From the NCBI GenBank assembly GCA_016703325.1, contig JADJCH010000015.1, positions 1 through 64,000 of the forward strand: a stretch of DNA of 64,000 nt, written 5' to 3'. This document shows positions 43,873 through 53,358 of the stretch, in pieces; within the stretch, counting starts at the first letter, position 1; each line of letters begins with the position of its first letter. This stretch comes from Burkholderiales bacterium (GTDB lineage Bacteria; Pseudomonadota; Gammaproteobacteria; Burkholderiales; Burkholderiaceae_C). The notes beneath the pieces were generated by a model that saw only the letters and a program-made list of their open reading frames with translations, did no database searches and had not been told where the DNA came from. Made by a program: the position numbers and the translations under genes.

Positions 43873-44702
43873 GCCGGGCATGCCATCGGCGATGAGGACG
43901 CCGCCTGCGGCCGGGCCGAACGGCCCCGGCTCAGGAACTCGCGCACCTGTGCAGGCCCCTGTGCCAGCAGGGCAGCGGGGGTGTCCAAAGCCGTCATCGT
44001 GAGCGCCTGTTCGTCCAGAAAGAGGGCGCGGTCGGCCACCGCGAAGACGCTGTCGATGTCGTGCGTGACCATCACCACGCTGGTGCCGAGGTCGTCGCGC
44101 AGGTGGCCGATCAGCTCGTCCAGCCGGGTGGCATTGACCGGGTCCAGTCCGGAGGAGGGTTCGTCCAGGTAGAGCAGCGCCGGGTCCAGCACCAGCGCCC
44201 GGGCGATGGCGGCGCGTTTGCGCATGCCGCCGCTGAGCGCCGCCGGGGTCAGCTCGAAGCCCTGCGGCAGCCCCACCAGTGCCAGCTTGTGGCGCGCCCG
44301 CCGTTCGCGTTCGGCCGGCGGCCAGTCGGTGAACAGGCGCATCGGCAGCATCAGGTTGTCGCCCACCGTCATCGAGCTCCACAGCGCCCCGGCCTGGAAC
44401 ATCACGCCGAAGCGGCGGCGCAGCCCGTCGCGGGTGGCCTCGTCGCAGTGGTGAAAGTCGTGTGATCCGTAGAGCACCCGCCCAGCCAGCGGCGTCTGCA
44501 GCCCGATCAGGTGGCGCAGCAGCGTGCTCTTGCCGCAGCCGCTGGCGCCCACGATGGCCAGCACCTCGCCGCGGCGCAGTGTGAAGGTCAGATCGCGCTG
44601 CACCACCCGGCCCTGGTGTCCCACCGCCAGGCCTTCGACCCGCAGCGGTGCAGCGGCCGGGTCCTGGGCTTCGGTGGGGGCCAGCGTTGTCGGGGGGGCC
44701 AC
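43869..44702 (-). CDS. MlaF-like ABC transporter ATP-binding protein
   Basis: A 277-residue ATPase. Walker A GASGCGKST (about 55), signature LSGGMRKRAAIARAL, Walker B LLYLDEPSSGLDP and VMVTHDIDSVFAVADR are intact. MlaF-type ATPases power lipid transport through MlaE. The start is uncertain: GTG 44702 is chosen, and TTG 44708 overlaps the mlaE-like stop codon. Confidence 0.88.
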   Translation of the reverse strand: MAPPTTLAPTEAQDPAAAPLRVEGLAVGHQGRVVQRDLTFTLRRGEVLAIVGASGCGKSTLLRHLIGLQTPLAGRVLYGSHDFHHCDEATRDGLRRRFGVMFQAGALWSSMTVGDNLMLPMRLFTDWPPAERERRARHKLALVGLPQGFELTPAALSGGMRKRAAIARALVLDPALLYLDEPSSGLDPVNATRLDELIGHLRDDLGTSVVMVTHDIDSVFAVADRALFLDEQALTMTALDTPAALLAQGPAQVREFLSRGRSARPQAASSSPMACPA

Positions 44703-44704
44703 CG

Positions 44705-45550
44705 TCAATACCCCAGCGAGGTGAAGAACACCGTGGTGGCGCAGGCCGCCGCAACGATCCACACCAGCGCCTTGACCACCGCACGGGTGGTGGCCTCGCC
44801 CACGGCTTCGGCATCGCGGCCGGCGCCCAGGCCCTCGCGGCAACCCGCCAGGGCCACCAGTGCGGCGTAGACGATGGCCTTGAACTGGCCGATCCAAAGA
44901 TGTGTCCAGGTGAGTGCCTTCAGGCTGCCGTGCAGGTACTCCGCCGCCGGCACGCCGAAGGCCGCCACCGCGGCCGGCAGTCCCGCCAGCACCCCCACCA
45001 GCATGCCGAAGGCGGTCAGCAGCGGCATCACCAGCAGCAGCGCCAGCAGGCGCGGCAGCACCAGATGGTCCACCGGGTTGACGCCCAGCACCCGCAGGGC
45101 GTCGATCTCCTCATGCGACTGCATGCTGGCCAGCTCGGCCGCGAAGGCCGCTCCCAGCCGGCCGGCCAGGATCACTCCGGTCATCAGGCCACCGAGTTCG
45201 CGCACCATGCCCACGGTGACCACATCGGCGATCAGCGCCTGCGCGCCGATGCGCGCCAGTTGTGCGCCTCCCATGTACGCCAGCATCAGGCCCACCAGGA
45301 AGCAGGTGAGCACAACGATCGGCAGCGCCAGCGGCCCGGTGCGGTCGAGTTGTGCGAGCAGGTCGGTGCGCTGCATGCAGCTGCGCCCCCGCAGCAGCCG
45401 GCCGAGTGCCAGCAGCACCTCGCCAAAAAATACCAGCGTGCCGCCGGCCGAAATGAGCGACGCCCGGGTCCCGGACGAAGCCCGATCGTGCATCTCGGCC
45501 GGTCCCGGTCCCGGTCCCGGTCCCGGCAGCGGCGACACCTCAGCCTTCAT
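44705..45550 (-). CDS. MlaE-like ABC transporter permease
   Basis: A 281-residue permease with about five helices, including the conserved ELGGLMTGVILAGRLGAAFAAELASMQSHEEIDALRVLGVNPVDHLVLPR region (about 125-175), typical of MlaE. It overlaps the ate stop by 11 bp. A GGTCCC tandem repeat encodes Pro-Gly near the start. With mlaF, mlaD and pqiC it forms the inner-membrane lipid transporter. Confidence 0.88.
   Translation of the reverse strand: MKAEVSPLPGPGPGPGPAEMHDRASSGTRASLISAGGTLVFFGEVLLALGRLLRGRSCMQRTDLLAQLDRTGPLALPIVVLTCFLVGLMLAYMGGAQLARIGAQALIADVVTVGMVRELGGLMTGVILAGRLGAAFAAELASMQSHEEIDALRVLGVNPVDHLVLPRLLALLLVMPLLTAFGMLVGVLAGLPAAVAAFGVPAAEYLHGSLKALTWTHLWIGQFKAIVYAALVALAGCREGLGAGRDAEAVGEATTRAVVKALVWIVAAACATTVFFTSLGY
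45501..45524. repeat. Four-unit GGTCCC tandem repeat in the mlaE-like gene
   Basis: Four GGTCCC hexamers encode Pro-Gly repeats in the N-terminal part of the permease. Unit-wise slippage would keep the frame. Confidence 0.7.
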
Positions 45551-46289
45551 CGGTGACGCGCTGCCAGCTCCCGCCGCGCAGGATCTCGTGCGGCCGGAAC
45601 AGCGACTTGTAGGCCATCTTCGGGCTGGCAGCAATCCAGTAGCCCAGGTACAGGTACGGCAGGCCGAGCAGGCGGGCCTGTTCGATCTGCCACAGCACGT
45701 TGTAGGTGCCGTAGCTCGCGCCCTCTTCGGGGGCGTAGAAGGTGTAGACGGCGGACAGGCCGTCCTCCAGCACGTCGAGGATGGACACCATCTTCAGCTC
45801 GCCGAGCTGATCGGGGTCGTCGGTGGGCGTGCGGAACTCCACCAGCCGGGAGTTGACGCGGCTTTGCAGCAGGAACTGGGTGTACTGATCCACCGAATCC
45901 TGGTCCATGCCACCGCCGGCGTGGCGTTCGTTCTGGTAATGCAGGTAGAGGCGGTAGTGCTCCGGCACGAAGCCCAGGCGCAGCACCCGGGCCTTGAGGT
46001 CCTGGTGCTGCCGCCAGGCGCGGCGCTGGCTGCGGTTGGCGTGATACTCGCCGACCGGGACACGCAGCGGCACGCAGGCGCTGCAGCCGTCGCAGTAGGG
46101 TCGGTAGGTGAACATGCCGCTGCGCCGGAAGCCATTGGCCACCAGGCCGGTGTAGGCCTGCGCATGGATCAGGTGCGACGGTGTAGCCACCTGCGAGCGG
46201 GCCTGCCGGTCCGGCAGGTAGCTGCAGGGGTAGGGCGCCGTGGCGTAGAACTGCAGCTGGGCGAGCGGAAGTTCCTTGGGGTAGGTCAC
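45540..46289 (-). CDS. bpt: Arginyl/leucyl-tRNA-protein transferase (Ate/Bpt)
   Basis: A 249-residue enzyme adds Leu (bacterial Bpt) or Arg to N-terminal acidic residues and marks proteins for ClpAP. The Cys-rich N-terminus PCSYLPDRQAR and YCDGCSACVPLRVPV, with YRPYCDGC, match the family, and KMAYKSLFRPHEIL closes it. The start overlaps the aat stop codon as ATGA, so the two N-degron transferases are translated together. Confidence 0.92.
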   Translation of the reverse strand: MTYPKELPLAQLQFYATAPYPCSYLPDRQARSQVATPSHLIHAQAYTGLVANGFRRSGMFTYRPYCDGCSACVPLRVPVGEYHANRSQRRAWRQHQDLKARVLRLGFVPEHYRLYLHYQNERHAGGGMDQDSVDQYTQFLLQSRVNSRLVEFRTPTDDPDQLGELKMVSILDVLEDGLSAVYTFYAPEEGASYGTYNVLWQIEQARLLGLPYLYLGYWIAASPKMAYKSLFRPHEILRGGSWQRVTDEG

Positions 46290-47104
46290 GCGGAGGAGCC
46301 GTCTGCGGTCGGGGTTGGCGGGGCAGTGTCGATCAGGGACGCGGCGGCGGCTTCGGGCAGCAGCAGCGACCAGTGCGCCGGATCATAGGTCCAGGCCCGC
46401 GGCGGCGGCAGATCGACAACCCGAGTCAGGTGTCGCTCGAATGCGTCACGCGGGACCGGTCGAGCGCCCAGGCTGGCCAGGTGGCCGGTCTGCTGCTGGC
46501 AGTCGATCCAGTCGATGCCCTCGGCCCGGCAGAAGGCCACCAGTGCGCACAGGGCGAGTTTGGAGGCGTCGGTGCGGTGGGCGAACATCGACTCGCCGTA
46601 GAACATGCGCCCCAGGTTGACGCCGTACAGGCCCCCGACGAGTTGCCCGTCCACCCAGGTCTCCACCGAATGCACCTGCCCGGCGGCATGCCAGCGGCGG
46701 TAGGCCGCCTGCAGGCGCGGCAGGATCCAGGTGCCTTCCTGGCCCTCGCGTGCCGTGCCGGCGCAGGCGGCGATGACGCGGTCGAAGGCCGAGTCGAAGC
46801 GGATCTCGCCGCCCGGCGTGGCCAGGAAGCGCTGCAGCGCCTTGCGCAGCGAGCGGTGCAGGCGCAAGTCTGCAGTGGCCAGCACCATGCGCGGCGCCGT
46901 GCTCCACCACAGCAGCGGCTGGCCCTCGGAGGACCAGGGGAAGATGCCCTGTCGGTAGGCCAGCCGCAGCCGCGCCAGGCTCAGCCCGCCGCCGGCGCAG
47001 AGCAGCCCCTCCAGGCCCTGCGGCTCCTCCAGCGCCTGAGCGGTGGGGGGGAAGGGCTGCGGATCGGACTCGGCGTCCGACTCGTCGGGCAGCCAGGGCA
47101 GCAT
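46286..47104 (-). CDS. aat: Leucyl/phenylalanyl-tRNA-protein transferase
   Basis: A 272-residue enzyme that adds Leu or Phe to N-terminal Lys/Arg proteins for N-degron breakdown. GLLCAGGGLSLARLRLAYRQGIFPW, VHSVETWVDGQLVGGLYGVNLGRMFYGESMFA and DCQQQTGHLASLGARPVPRDAF are diagnostic. It precedes ate and follows the purM-like gene by 24 bp. Confidence 0.95.
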   Translation of the reverse strand: MLPWLPDESDAESDPQPFPPTAQALEEPQGLEGLLCAGGGLSLARLRLAYRQGIFPWSSEGQPLLWWSTAPRMVLATADLRLHRSLRKALQRFLATPGGEIRFDSAFDRVIAACAGTAREGQEGTWILPRLQAAYRRWHAAGQVHSVETWVDGQLVGGLYGVNLGRMFYGESMFAHRTDASKLALCALVAFCRAEGIDWIDCQQQTGHLASLGARPVPRDAFERHLTRVVDLPPPRAWTYDPAHWSLLLPEAAAASLIDTAPPTPTADGSSA

Positions 47105-47128
47105 GCGTTGGGCCGGCTCGGTACGCGC

Positions 47129-48292
47129 TCAGCGCAACTGCAGGTCCTCGGCGCCGTATTCGATGCCCAGGGGCTCGATCAGCAGGCGCTTGGGGCCCTC
47201 TTCCACCCGGCCGGCCACCCAGGCGTCGATGCCCTGGGCGCGGGCGACCGCGGCGGTCTGCTCGGCCTGATCGGCAGCGACGAAGATCGCGAAGCCCGCT
47301 CCCATGTTGAGGGTGGAGTAGGACTCGTTGTTGTCCTGGCCGGCCAGGGTCTGGATGAACTTGAGCACCGGTGTCACCGGCGGGACGGTGCCGATGCGGT
47401 AGGTGAAGCGTCCCGGGTGGCGCAGCAGCTTGCGCCAGCCATGGCCGGTGATGTTGGCGCAGTAGTGCGGCGTGATGCCGGCCTGCCACAGCGCCTCGGT
47501 CACCGGCGAATACAGCACGGTGGGGGCCAGCAGCGCCTCGCCGTAGGTCAGGCCGGGGTGGTTGGCCGGATCGATCTCGGTCAGGTAACCCTGCGGCAGG
47601 CGTTCCACCAGCTTGCGCGCCAGGCTCAGGCCGTTGGCGTGGATGCCGGAGGAGGCCAGCAGCACGATGGCGTCGCCCGGGCCGAGCTTGTCGCCCAGCG
47701 ACAGGCGCTCTTTGGGGTTGACCAGCCCGGTGCAGCCGGCAGCCAGGTCGATGCGGCCGGCTTCGACGATGCCCGCCAGCGCCGGCGTCTCACCACCACC
47801 CCAGGCCACGCCGCAGCGGTCGCAGGCGGCCTTCCAGCCGGCCACCAGGGCCTGGGCGCGTTGGGTGTCGCCGAACCAGTCGGAGCCGCCGGCGGCCCAG
47901 TAGGCCTGCACCAGCAGCGGGGTGGCGCCGACGGTGATCAGGTCGTTGATGGCCATCGCCAGGGTGTCCTGAGCAATGCGGTCGTACCAGCTCTTCCCGG
48001 TGAGCCGGGCCATCTCGTCGGCCACCAGGGTCTTGGTGCCCAGGCATTCGACGATGGAGGCGAGGTAGAACGGCCCGACGTCGACCACGTAGGCCGATTC
48101 GCCGCGCGAGGCGGCCACCTCGCTGAAGCCGTGCGGCGCCAGGTGGCCCGCGGTGGCCGCGGCGGCGCGCTGGGCGGCGATCTTCAGGGGATCGATCAGG
48201 TCGTAGTTGACGCCGGCCTGTTCGTAACTCAGGCTGCCTGAGCCGCCGGTGGTGCCGGTGGTGCCGGCAACGGGGGTGTTCTGCGGTTGCAT
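47129..48292 (-). CDS. PurM-like AIR synthase-related protein
   Basis: A 387-residue protein with the PurM/AIRS fold: AMAINDLITVGATPLLVQAYW, WGGGETPAL, LLASSGIHANGLSLAR and ANITGHGWRKLLRH. Classic PurM from Burkholderiales begins SYRDAGVDIDAGDALVDRIK and has other middle blocks, so this looks like a diverged paralogue. It may still act as phosphoribosylformylglycinamidine cyclo-ligase; a second purM elsewhere would decide. It is divergent from dnaX by 90 bp. Confidence 0.7.
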   Translation of the reverse strand: MQPQNTPVAGTTGTTGGSGSLSYEQAGVNYDLIDPLKIAAQRAAAATAGHLAPHGFSEVAASRGESAYVVDVGPFYLASIVECLGTKTLVADEMARLTGKSWYDRIAQDTLAMAINDLITVGATPLLVQAYWAAGGSDWFGDTQRAQALVAGWKAACDRCGVAWGGGETPALAGIVEAGRIDLAAGCTGLVNPKERLSLGDKLGPGDAIVLLASSGIHANGLSLARKLVERLPQGYLTEIDPANHPGLTYGEALLAPTVLYSPVTEALWQAGITPHYCANITGHGWRKLLRHPGRFTYRIGTVPPVTPVLKFIQTLAGQDNNESYSTLNMGAGFAIFVAADQAEQTAAVARAQGIDAWVAGRVEEGPKRLLIEPLGIEYGAEDLQLR

Positions 48293-48300
48293 GGGGCGTG

Positions 48301-48306
48301 ATTATC
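48301..48306 (-). promoter_or_regulatory. Candidate -10 box, leaderless start of the purM-like gene
   Basis: GATAAT on the - strand ends 8 bases before ATG 48292. No Shine-Dalgarno sequence is seen between. Confidence 0.4.
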
Positions 48307-48367
48307 CCGGAGGTGCAAGGCTTCGTTGTCCGGACGCGATCGGTCGCGTCCGGTTGGACCCGGCTCG

Positions 48368-48373
48368 TAGAAT
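48368..48373 (+). promoter_or_regulatory. Candidate -10 box, leaderless start of dnaX
   Basis: TAGAAT ends 9 bases before ATG 48383. The interval is almost all C, so it holds no ribosome binding site. Confidence 0.45.
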
Positions 48374-48382
48374 CCCCCCCCT

Positions 48383-50407
48383 ATGAGCTACCTCGTCCTG
48401 GCCCGCAAGTACCGTCCGCGCAGCTTCGCCGAGATGGTGGGGCAGGAGCATGTGGTGCAGGCGCTGGGCAATGCGCTCACGCAGCAGCGGCTGCACCATG
48501 CCTACCTGTTCACCGGCACCCGCGGGGTGGGCAAAACCACGGTGTCGCGCATCCTGGCCAAGAGCCTGAACTGCACCGGAGCGGATGGTCAGGGCGGCAT
48601 CACAGCCCAGCCCTGCGGGGTGTGCGCGGCCTGCCGCGACATCGATGCCGGCCGGTACGTCGACTACATCGAGCTGGACGCCGCTTCCAATCGCGGGGTG
48701 GACGAGATCAGCCAGCTGCTGGACCAGGCGGTCTACAAGCCGGTGGTGGGGCGCTTCAAGGTCTACATGATCGACGAAGTGCACATGCTCACCACCACGG
48801 CCTTCAACGCCATGTTGAAGACGCTGGAGGAGCCGCCGGAGTACCTGAAGTTCGTGCTGGCCACCACCGACCCGCAGAAGGTGCCGGTGACGGTGCTCAG
48901 CCGCTGCCTGCAGTTCAACCTGCGGCCGATGGCGCCGGAGACGGTTTACGAGCACCTGCAGACGGTGCTGGCGGCCGAGGCGATCGAGGCGGAACTGCCC
49001 GCGCTGCGGCTGCTGGCGCAGGCGGCCCGGGGGTCGATGCGCGACGCCCTGTCGCTCACCGACCAGGCCATTGCCTTCGGTGGCGGTCGGCTGGAGGAAG
49101 GCGCCATCCGCCAGATGCTGGGTGCCGTCGACCGCAGCCATGTCACGCGCATCCTGGAGGCGGTGGCCGCGGCCGATGGCGTGGCGCTGGTCAACACCGT
49201 GGGCGAGCTGCGCGGCCTGGGCCTGTCTGCCGCCGGCACGCTGGAGGAGCTGGCCACCCTGGTGCAGCAGCTGGCGGTGCTGCAGGCGGTGCCGCAGGCC
49301 GCCAACCCCAACGACCCGGACCTGCCGCTGCTGCAGCACCTGGCCGCCCTGCTGTCATCGCAGGAGGTGCAGCTGGTCTACAGCGTGGCGGTGCACGGCC
49401 GCGCAGAGCTGCCGCTGGCGCCGGACGAATACAGCGGGCTGACGATGGTGCTGCTGCGGCTGCTGGCCTTCAAACCCTTCGGCGGGGCACCGAGGTCGCC
49501 CCGTGCGCCGGGGGAGGGTGTGGCCAGCCCGGGGACCGGGCCCGCAGCGAGGGTGGCTGCATCGACCGCTGCGGCCGCCCCTGCCGTGGCACCGGCCGCT
49601 GCGGCGGCGCTGCGCCCCGCACCGTCGCCCAGCCAGCCGCTGCGCCGGCCAGAGGCTGCCAGTGTTGCCGTGCCGGTTCCTCCTGTGCTGGCACAGCCTG
49701 CCAGGACAACCGCCGCCCCGGAGCCGGCGACCGTGCCGGTGACGTTGCCGGTGACGTTGCCGGTGGTGGCCGCCCGAGCCAGCTCGGGCTCGGAACCCAG
49801 CCACGGCAGTTCAGTGCCGCCCTGGGAGGATGACGATGCGGGGCTGATGGCCGAGCCGCCGTCGGCCCCAGCGGGGCGGCCGGAACCGCCCCCCGAGCTT
49901 GAGCCCGAAAGTCCGGCTGCGGCTTTGCGCAGGTCACCGTCGTCGGGGATTGAGCTGAGGCCCGAAGCAGAGCGCCCGGCACCCCTCCCCGTCAGCGCTG
50001 CAGAGCAGGCCTGCACCGACCGCTGGGTGGAGTGCTGCCGGCAGCTGTTTGAACGCCAGGCCCTGCATGGCCTGGTGCGCGAGGCCGCCTGGCAGGCGCA
50101 GTGTGTGCAGATCGACGAGACCGCCCAGCCCCCACGCTGGACGCTGCGGCTGGAGCGCGAATCGCTGCGCCAGCCCGGCCACCGCGACCGCCTGCAGGAG
50201 GCGCTGTCCAACCTGCTGGGCCAGCCGGTTCAGCTGGAGCTGCTTGCCGGTGCGGTGGGCGACAGCGCGGCAAGGCGCGAGGCCGCAGCCCGCGCCCGCG
50301 CCCAGGCGCTGGCCGAAGAAGAGATCCGCCAGGATCCGCTGGTGCTGGAGCTGCTGGCGCGTTACCCCGGCTCGCGCATCGTGCCGGGGTCGATCCGGCC
50401 GGTCTGA
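48383..50407 (+). CDS. dnaX: DNA polymerase III subunit gamma/tau
   Basis: A 674-residue clamp-loader ATPase. Walker A GTRGVGKTT (about 45-53), a four-Cys zinc site (CTGAD...CGVCAACRD) and the sensor region VLATTDPQKVPVTVLSRCLQF are present. The Pro/Ala-rich middle (about 370-530) is the flexible tau linker; it has a VTLPVTLPV repeat. The last 130 residues fit the tau part that binds the polymerase. It opens the dnaX-ybaB-recR cluster. A gamma-making frameshift site was not identified. Confidence 0.95.
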   Translation: MSYLVLARKYRPRSFAEMVGQEHVVQALGNALTQQRLHHAYLFTGTRGVGKTTVSRILAKSLNCTGADGQGGITAQPCGVCAACRDIDAGRYVDYIELDAASNRGVDEISQLLDQAVYKPVVGRFKVYMIDEVHMLTTTAFNAMLKTLEEPPEYLKFVLATTDPQKVPVTVLSRCLQFNLRPMAPETVYEHLQTVLAAEAIEAELPALRLLAQAARGSMRDALSLTDQAIAFGGGRLEEGAIRQMLGAVDRSHVTRILEAVAAADGVALVNTVGELRGLGLSAAGTLEELATLVQQLAVLQAVPQAANPNDPDLPLLQHLAALLSSQEVQLVYSVAVHGRAELPLAPDEYSGLTMVLLRLLAFKPFGGAPRSPRAPGEGVASPGTGPAARVAASTAAAAPAVAPAAAAALRPAPSPSQPLRRPEAASVAVPVPPVLAQPARTTAAPEPATVPVTLPVTLPVVAARASSGSEPSHGSSVPPWEDDDAGLMAEPPSAPAGRPEPPPELEPESPAAALRRSPSSGIELRPEAERPAPLPVSAAEQACTDRWVECCRQLFERQALHGLVREAAWQAQCVQIDETAQPPRWTLRLERESLRQPGHRDRLQEALSNLLGQPVQLELLAGAVGDSAARREAAARARAQALAEEEIRQDPLVLELLARYPGSRIVPGSIRPV

Positions 50408-50499
50408 GTGCCGCGGTCCTTCCATCCGCCGCGATCCGCGAGAATGCCGGCCACCGGCTTCGTCCCACGAGCCTCATCCCTCTGTCGAAAGGAACACCC

Positions 50500-50826
50500 A
50501 TGATCAAAGGACAACTGGCCGGCCTGATGAAACAGGCCCAGGCCATGCAGGACAACCTCAAGAAGGCGCAGGACGAACTGGCCAACATCGAGGTGGAAGG
50601 CCAGTCCGGCGCTGGCCTGGTGAAGGTCACCATGACCTGCAAACACGACGTCAAGCGCATCGCCATCGACCCCAGCCTGCTGGCCGAGGACAAGGACATG
50701 CTGGAGGACCTGGTGGCGGCCGCCTTCAACGACGCGGTGCGCCGAGCGGAGTCCACCAGCCAGGAAAAGATGTCCAAGCTCACCGCCGGCATGCCGCTGC
50801 CGCCGGGGATGAAGTTCCCGTTCTGA
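50500..50826 (+). CDS. ybaB: YbaB/EbfC nucleoid-associated protein
   Basis: A 108-residue DNA-binding protein. MIKGQLAGLMKQAQAMQDNLKKAQ starts the helix and VEGQSGAGLVKVTMTCKHDVKRIAIDPSLL the strand region, as in the family. It follows dnaX by 92 bp and precedes recR by 41 bp, the usual order. GAAAGGAA lies upstream of ATG 50500. Confidence 0.95.
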   Translation: MIKGQLAGLMKQAQAMQDNLKKAQDELANIEVEGQSGAGLVKVTMTCKHDVKRIAIDPSLLAEDKDMLEDLVAAAFNDAVRRAESTSQEKMSKLTAGMPLPPGMKFPF

Positions 50827-50867
50827 TCGCCAACCGCCGCTAACCACCCCCCTCGACCGCTTCTGCC

Positions 50868-51476
50868 ATGTCCGTGGCCCACCCTGGAGGCAGCGCCGAC
50901 GCCCTCGGCCGCCTGATCGAGGCCCTGCGGCTGCTGCCGGGCGTGGGCGTCAAGTCCGCGCAGCGCATGGCCTACCACCTGCTGCAGCACGAGCGGGACG
51001 CAGCGCTGCGGCTGGCGCAGGCGCTGGACGACGCGGTGCACCAGGTGCGCCACTGCGAGCGCTGCCACACCTTCACGGAACAGCCGGTCTGCAGCACCTG
51101 CCTGGACCCGCTGCGCGATGCCCGCCAGCTCTGTGTGGTCGAGACCCCGGCCGACCAGGCTGCGGTGGAGCGCACCGGCAGCTACAAGGGGCTGTACTTC
51201 GTACTGATGGGTCGGCTGAGCCCGCTGGACGGCATCGGGGTGCACGACATCGGCTTGCCCGCGCTGCTGCAGCGGGTGACCGAAGGGGGCGTGCAGGAGG
51301 TCATCGTGGCCACCAATTTCACCGCCGAGGGTGAGGTGACGGCCCACGCCATCTCGCAGGCGCTGCAGCGCAGCGGCGTCAAGGTGACCCGGTTGGCTCG
51401 GGGGGTGCCGATCGGCAGCGAGCTGGAGTATGTGGACCTGGGCACCATCGCCCACGCCCTGTCGGACCGGCGCTGA
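50868..51476 (+). CDS. recR: Recombination protein RecR
   Basis: A 202-residue protein for RecF-pathway repair. It has the helix-hairpin-helix LLPGVGVKSAQRMAYHLL, the C4 zinc finger (CERC...CSTC), and a Toprim domain (LCVVETPADQAAVERTG, then VIVATNFTAEGEVTA). Length is normal. Confidence 0.96.
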   Translation: MSVAHPGGSADALGRLIEALRLLPGVGVKSAQRMAYHLLQHERDAALRLAQALDDAVHQVRHCERCHTFTEQPVCSTCLDPLRDARQLCVVETPADQAAVERTGSYKGLYFVLMGRLSPLDGIGVHDIGLPALLQRVTEGGVQEVIVATNFTAEGEVTAHAISQALQRSGVKVTRLARGVPIGSELEYVDLGTIAHALSDRR

Positions 51477-51565
51477 ACGGGCGCCGGCCGACCGGTTGCG
51501 ACCCAGCGGTCGCACAGTGCCGTACAGGGCCGCATGCGGCCCGCCGGGCGGGCCGCCCCGGACCT

Positions 51566-53358
51566 TCAATCGTTGTTGCGGCCCTTGGCCACCTTGACGG
51601 CGGAGCGGGGTTTGGCGGCCGGCTTGGCAGCGGAGGCCGTGCGCTTGGACCCGGCCTTGGCCACTGCCTTGGCTCGGGTGGGCTGCCAGACCACCAGCGT
51701 CTGGCCGGCGCTGAGCTTGCTGCCGGCCGAGAGGCGATTCCACTGGGCCACCTGGGCGGCAGTGACACGGTGACGTTTGGCCAGGCTGGCCAGGGTGTCG
51801 CCCTTGCGGGCCTTGACGTTCACCTTGCGCAGCGGCGGCTGATCAGGCGCCAGTGCCATCTGGGCATGGTCGGCCAGGTGCTCGCTCACGTCCGCCTCGC
51901 GCTGGGCGCTGCGCGGCACCAGCAGGGCTGAGCCGGCCTTGACCAGCATGCGCGGCGGGATGCGGTTGACCTCGCGCAGCCGGGCCTCGCTCATGCCGCT
52001 CTGGCGCGCCGCATCGGCCGGGCGCATGGTCCGGGGCACCACCCAGGCGGTCCAGCTGGCCAGCGGGCCGCGGTGCTGCTTGAGGTTGCGCAGGAAGTGG
52101 TCTGCATTGTCGAAGGGCAGCAGCACCTGCGGGGTGCCGGCCGCCAGGATCACCGGATTGTTGTGCTGCGGGTTGAGCTGGCGGAACTCCTCTTCACCCA
52201 GGCCGGCCAGGCGGGCCGCCAGGGTCACGTCGATGTCGCGCTGGATCGGCACACTCAGGAAGTGCGGGTGGTTGCGCAGGTCCGGCAAGGCGAGGTTGAA
52301 GGCTGCGGCGTCGGCCACGATGTTCTTCACCGCCATCAGCTTGGGCACGTAGTGGCGCGTCTCCAGCGGCATCGTCAGGCTGAGGTAGTCGGTGGGGCGG
52401 CCGGCCTTCTCGTTGCGGGCGATGGCGCGCTTGACGTTGCCCTCACCCCAGTTGTAGGCCGCCAGCGCCAGCTGCCAGTCGCCAAACATGCCATGCAGGC
52501 GGCCCAGGTAGTCCAGCGCCGCCCGGGTGGAGGCGAGTACGTCCCGCCGGTCGTCGCGGAACAGGTTCTGCCGCAGGTCGTAGTCGCGCCCGGTGGAGGG
52601 GATGAACTGCCACATGCCCGAGGCCCGCGCGGTGGACATGGCCTGCGGATTGAAGGCGCTTTCGATGAAGGGCAGCAACGCCAGCTCGGTGGGCATCTTG
52701 CGGCGCTCCACCTCCTCGACAATGTGGAAGAGGTACCGTGAGCCGCGGTCGGTCATGCGCCGGACGTAGTCGGGGCGGGCGGCGTACCAGCGCTCGTGGT
52801 CCTGCACCAGTTCGCTGTCGAGCGCCGGCAGGGCGAATCCGGCGCGGATGCGCGTCCAGAGGTCGGTCTGCAGGGCCGGGGCATCGGTCTGCACCGGCAC
52901 GTCCGGCTCCAGTGGGTCGCGGGGTTTGCCGGCGGCGTCCTCGGGTCGGTCTTCGGCCGGCATCGTGGCCATGGGGGGGGCCGGCGTCGGGGAGGCTGCA
53001 GGTCCGTCCAAGGCCGGCAGCGGGGCCAGCGGGCCTTCCCGAGGCGTGGTTCCGGCAGGCGGTGGGGCCGCTGCGGCGTGCGGGGAGGGTGGGGCGGCCT
53101 GAACCGACGGGCTGTTGGACGCCAGGGGCGTGGCTGCCGGTGCGATGGGGGCGGGGACGCTTGTTGTGGCGCTCACCTCACGACCGCCAACCACGGTGAT
53201 TTGCGGTGGCGGTGCCACGGCATCGGCCGGAAGGGGGGCGGTGGCACAGCCGCTGAGGGCGGCGACGACCAGGCTCAACCAGGCGCAGAACGGGGGAAAC
53301 GAGGGAAATGGGGAAATAGGGGGCCCAGGGGTGAGCGCAGGGTCGACAAATCGGTCAT
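51566..53358 (-). CDS. mltD: MltD-type membrane-bound lytic murein transglycosylase
   Basis: This lipoprotein cuts peptidoglycan glycan strands. The SLT domain has the catalytic Glu in LLPFIESAFNPQAMSTARASGMWQF and YNWGEGNVKRAI. A C-terminal LysM domain (KARKGDTLASLAKRHRVTAAQVAQWN) follows, then a basic tail. A lipobox (AALSGC) follows WLSLVV. In the main frame there is no ATG or GTG start near the signal peptide. An ATG at 53358 overlaps the gloB stop as ATGA and reads MTDLSTLRSPLGPLFPHFPRFP, one base out of frame. Adding one base in the C run (G 53292-53296 on +) would join it to FCAWLSLVVAALSGC. A TTG start in WLSLVV is the alternative. Confidence 0.85.

Noticed and set aside
48301..49339. 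- strand frame opposite dnaX
   Set aside because: It has no recognisable domain and lies across the conserved dnaX ATPase region.
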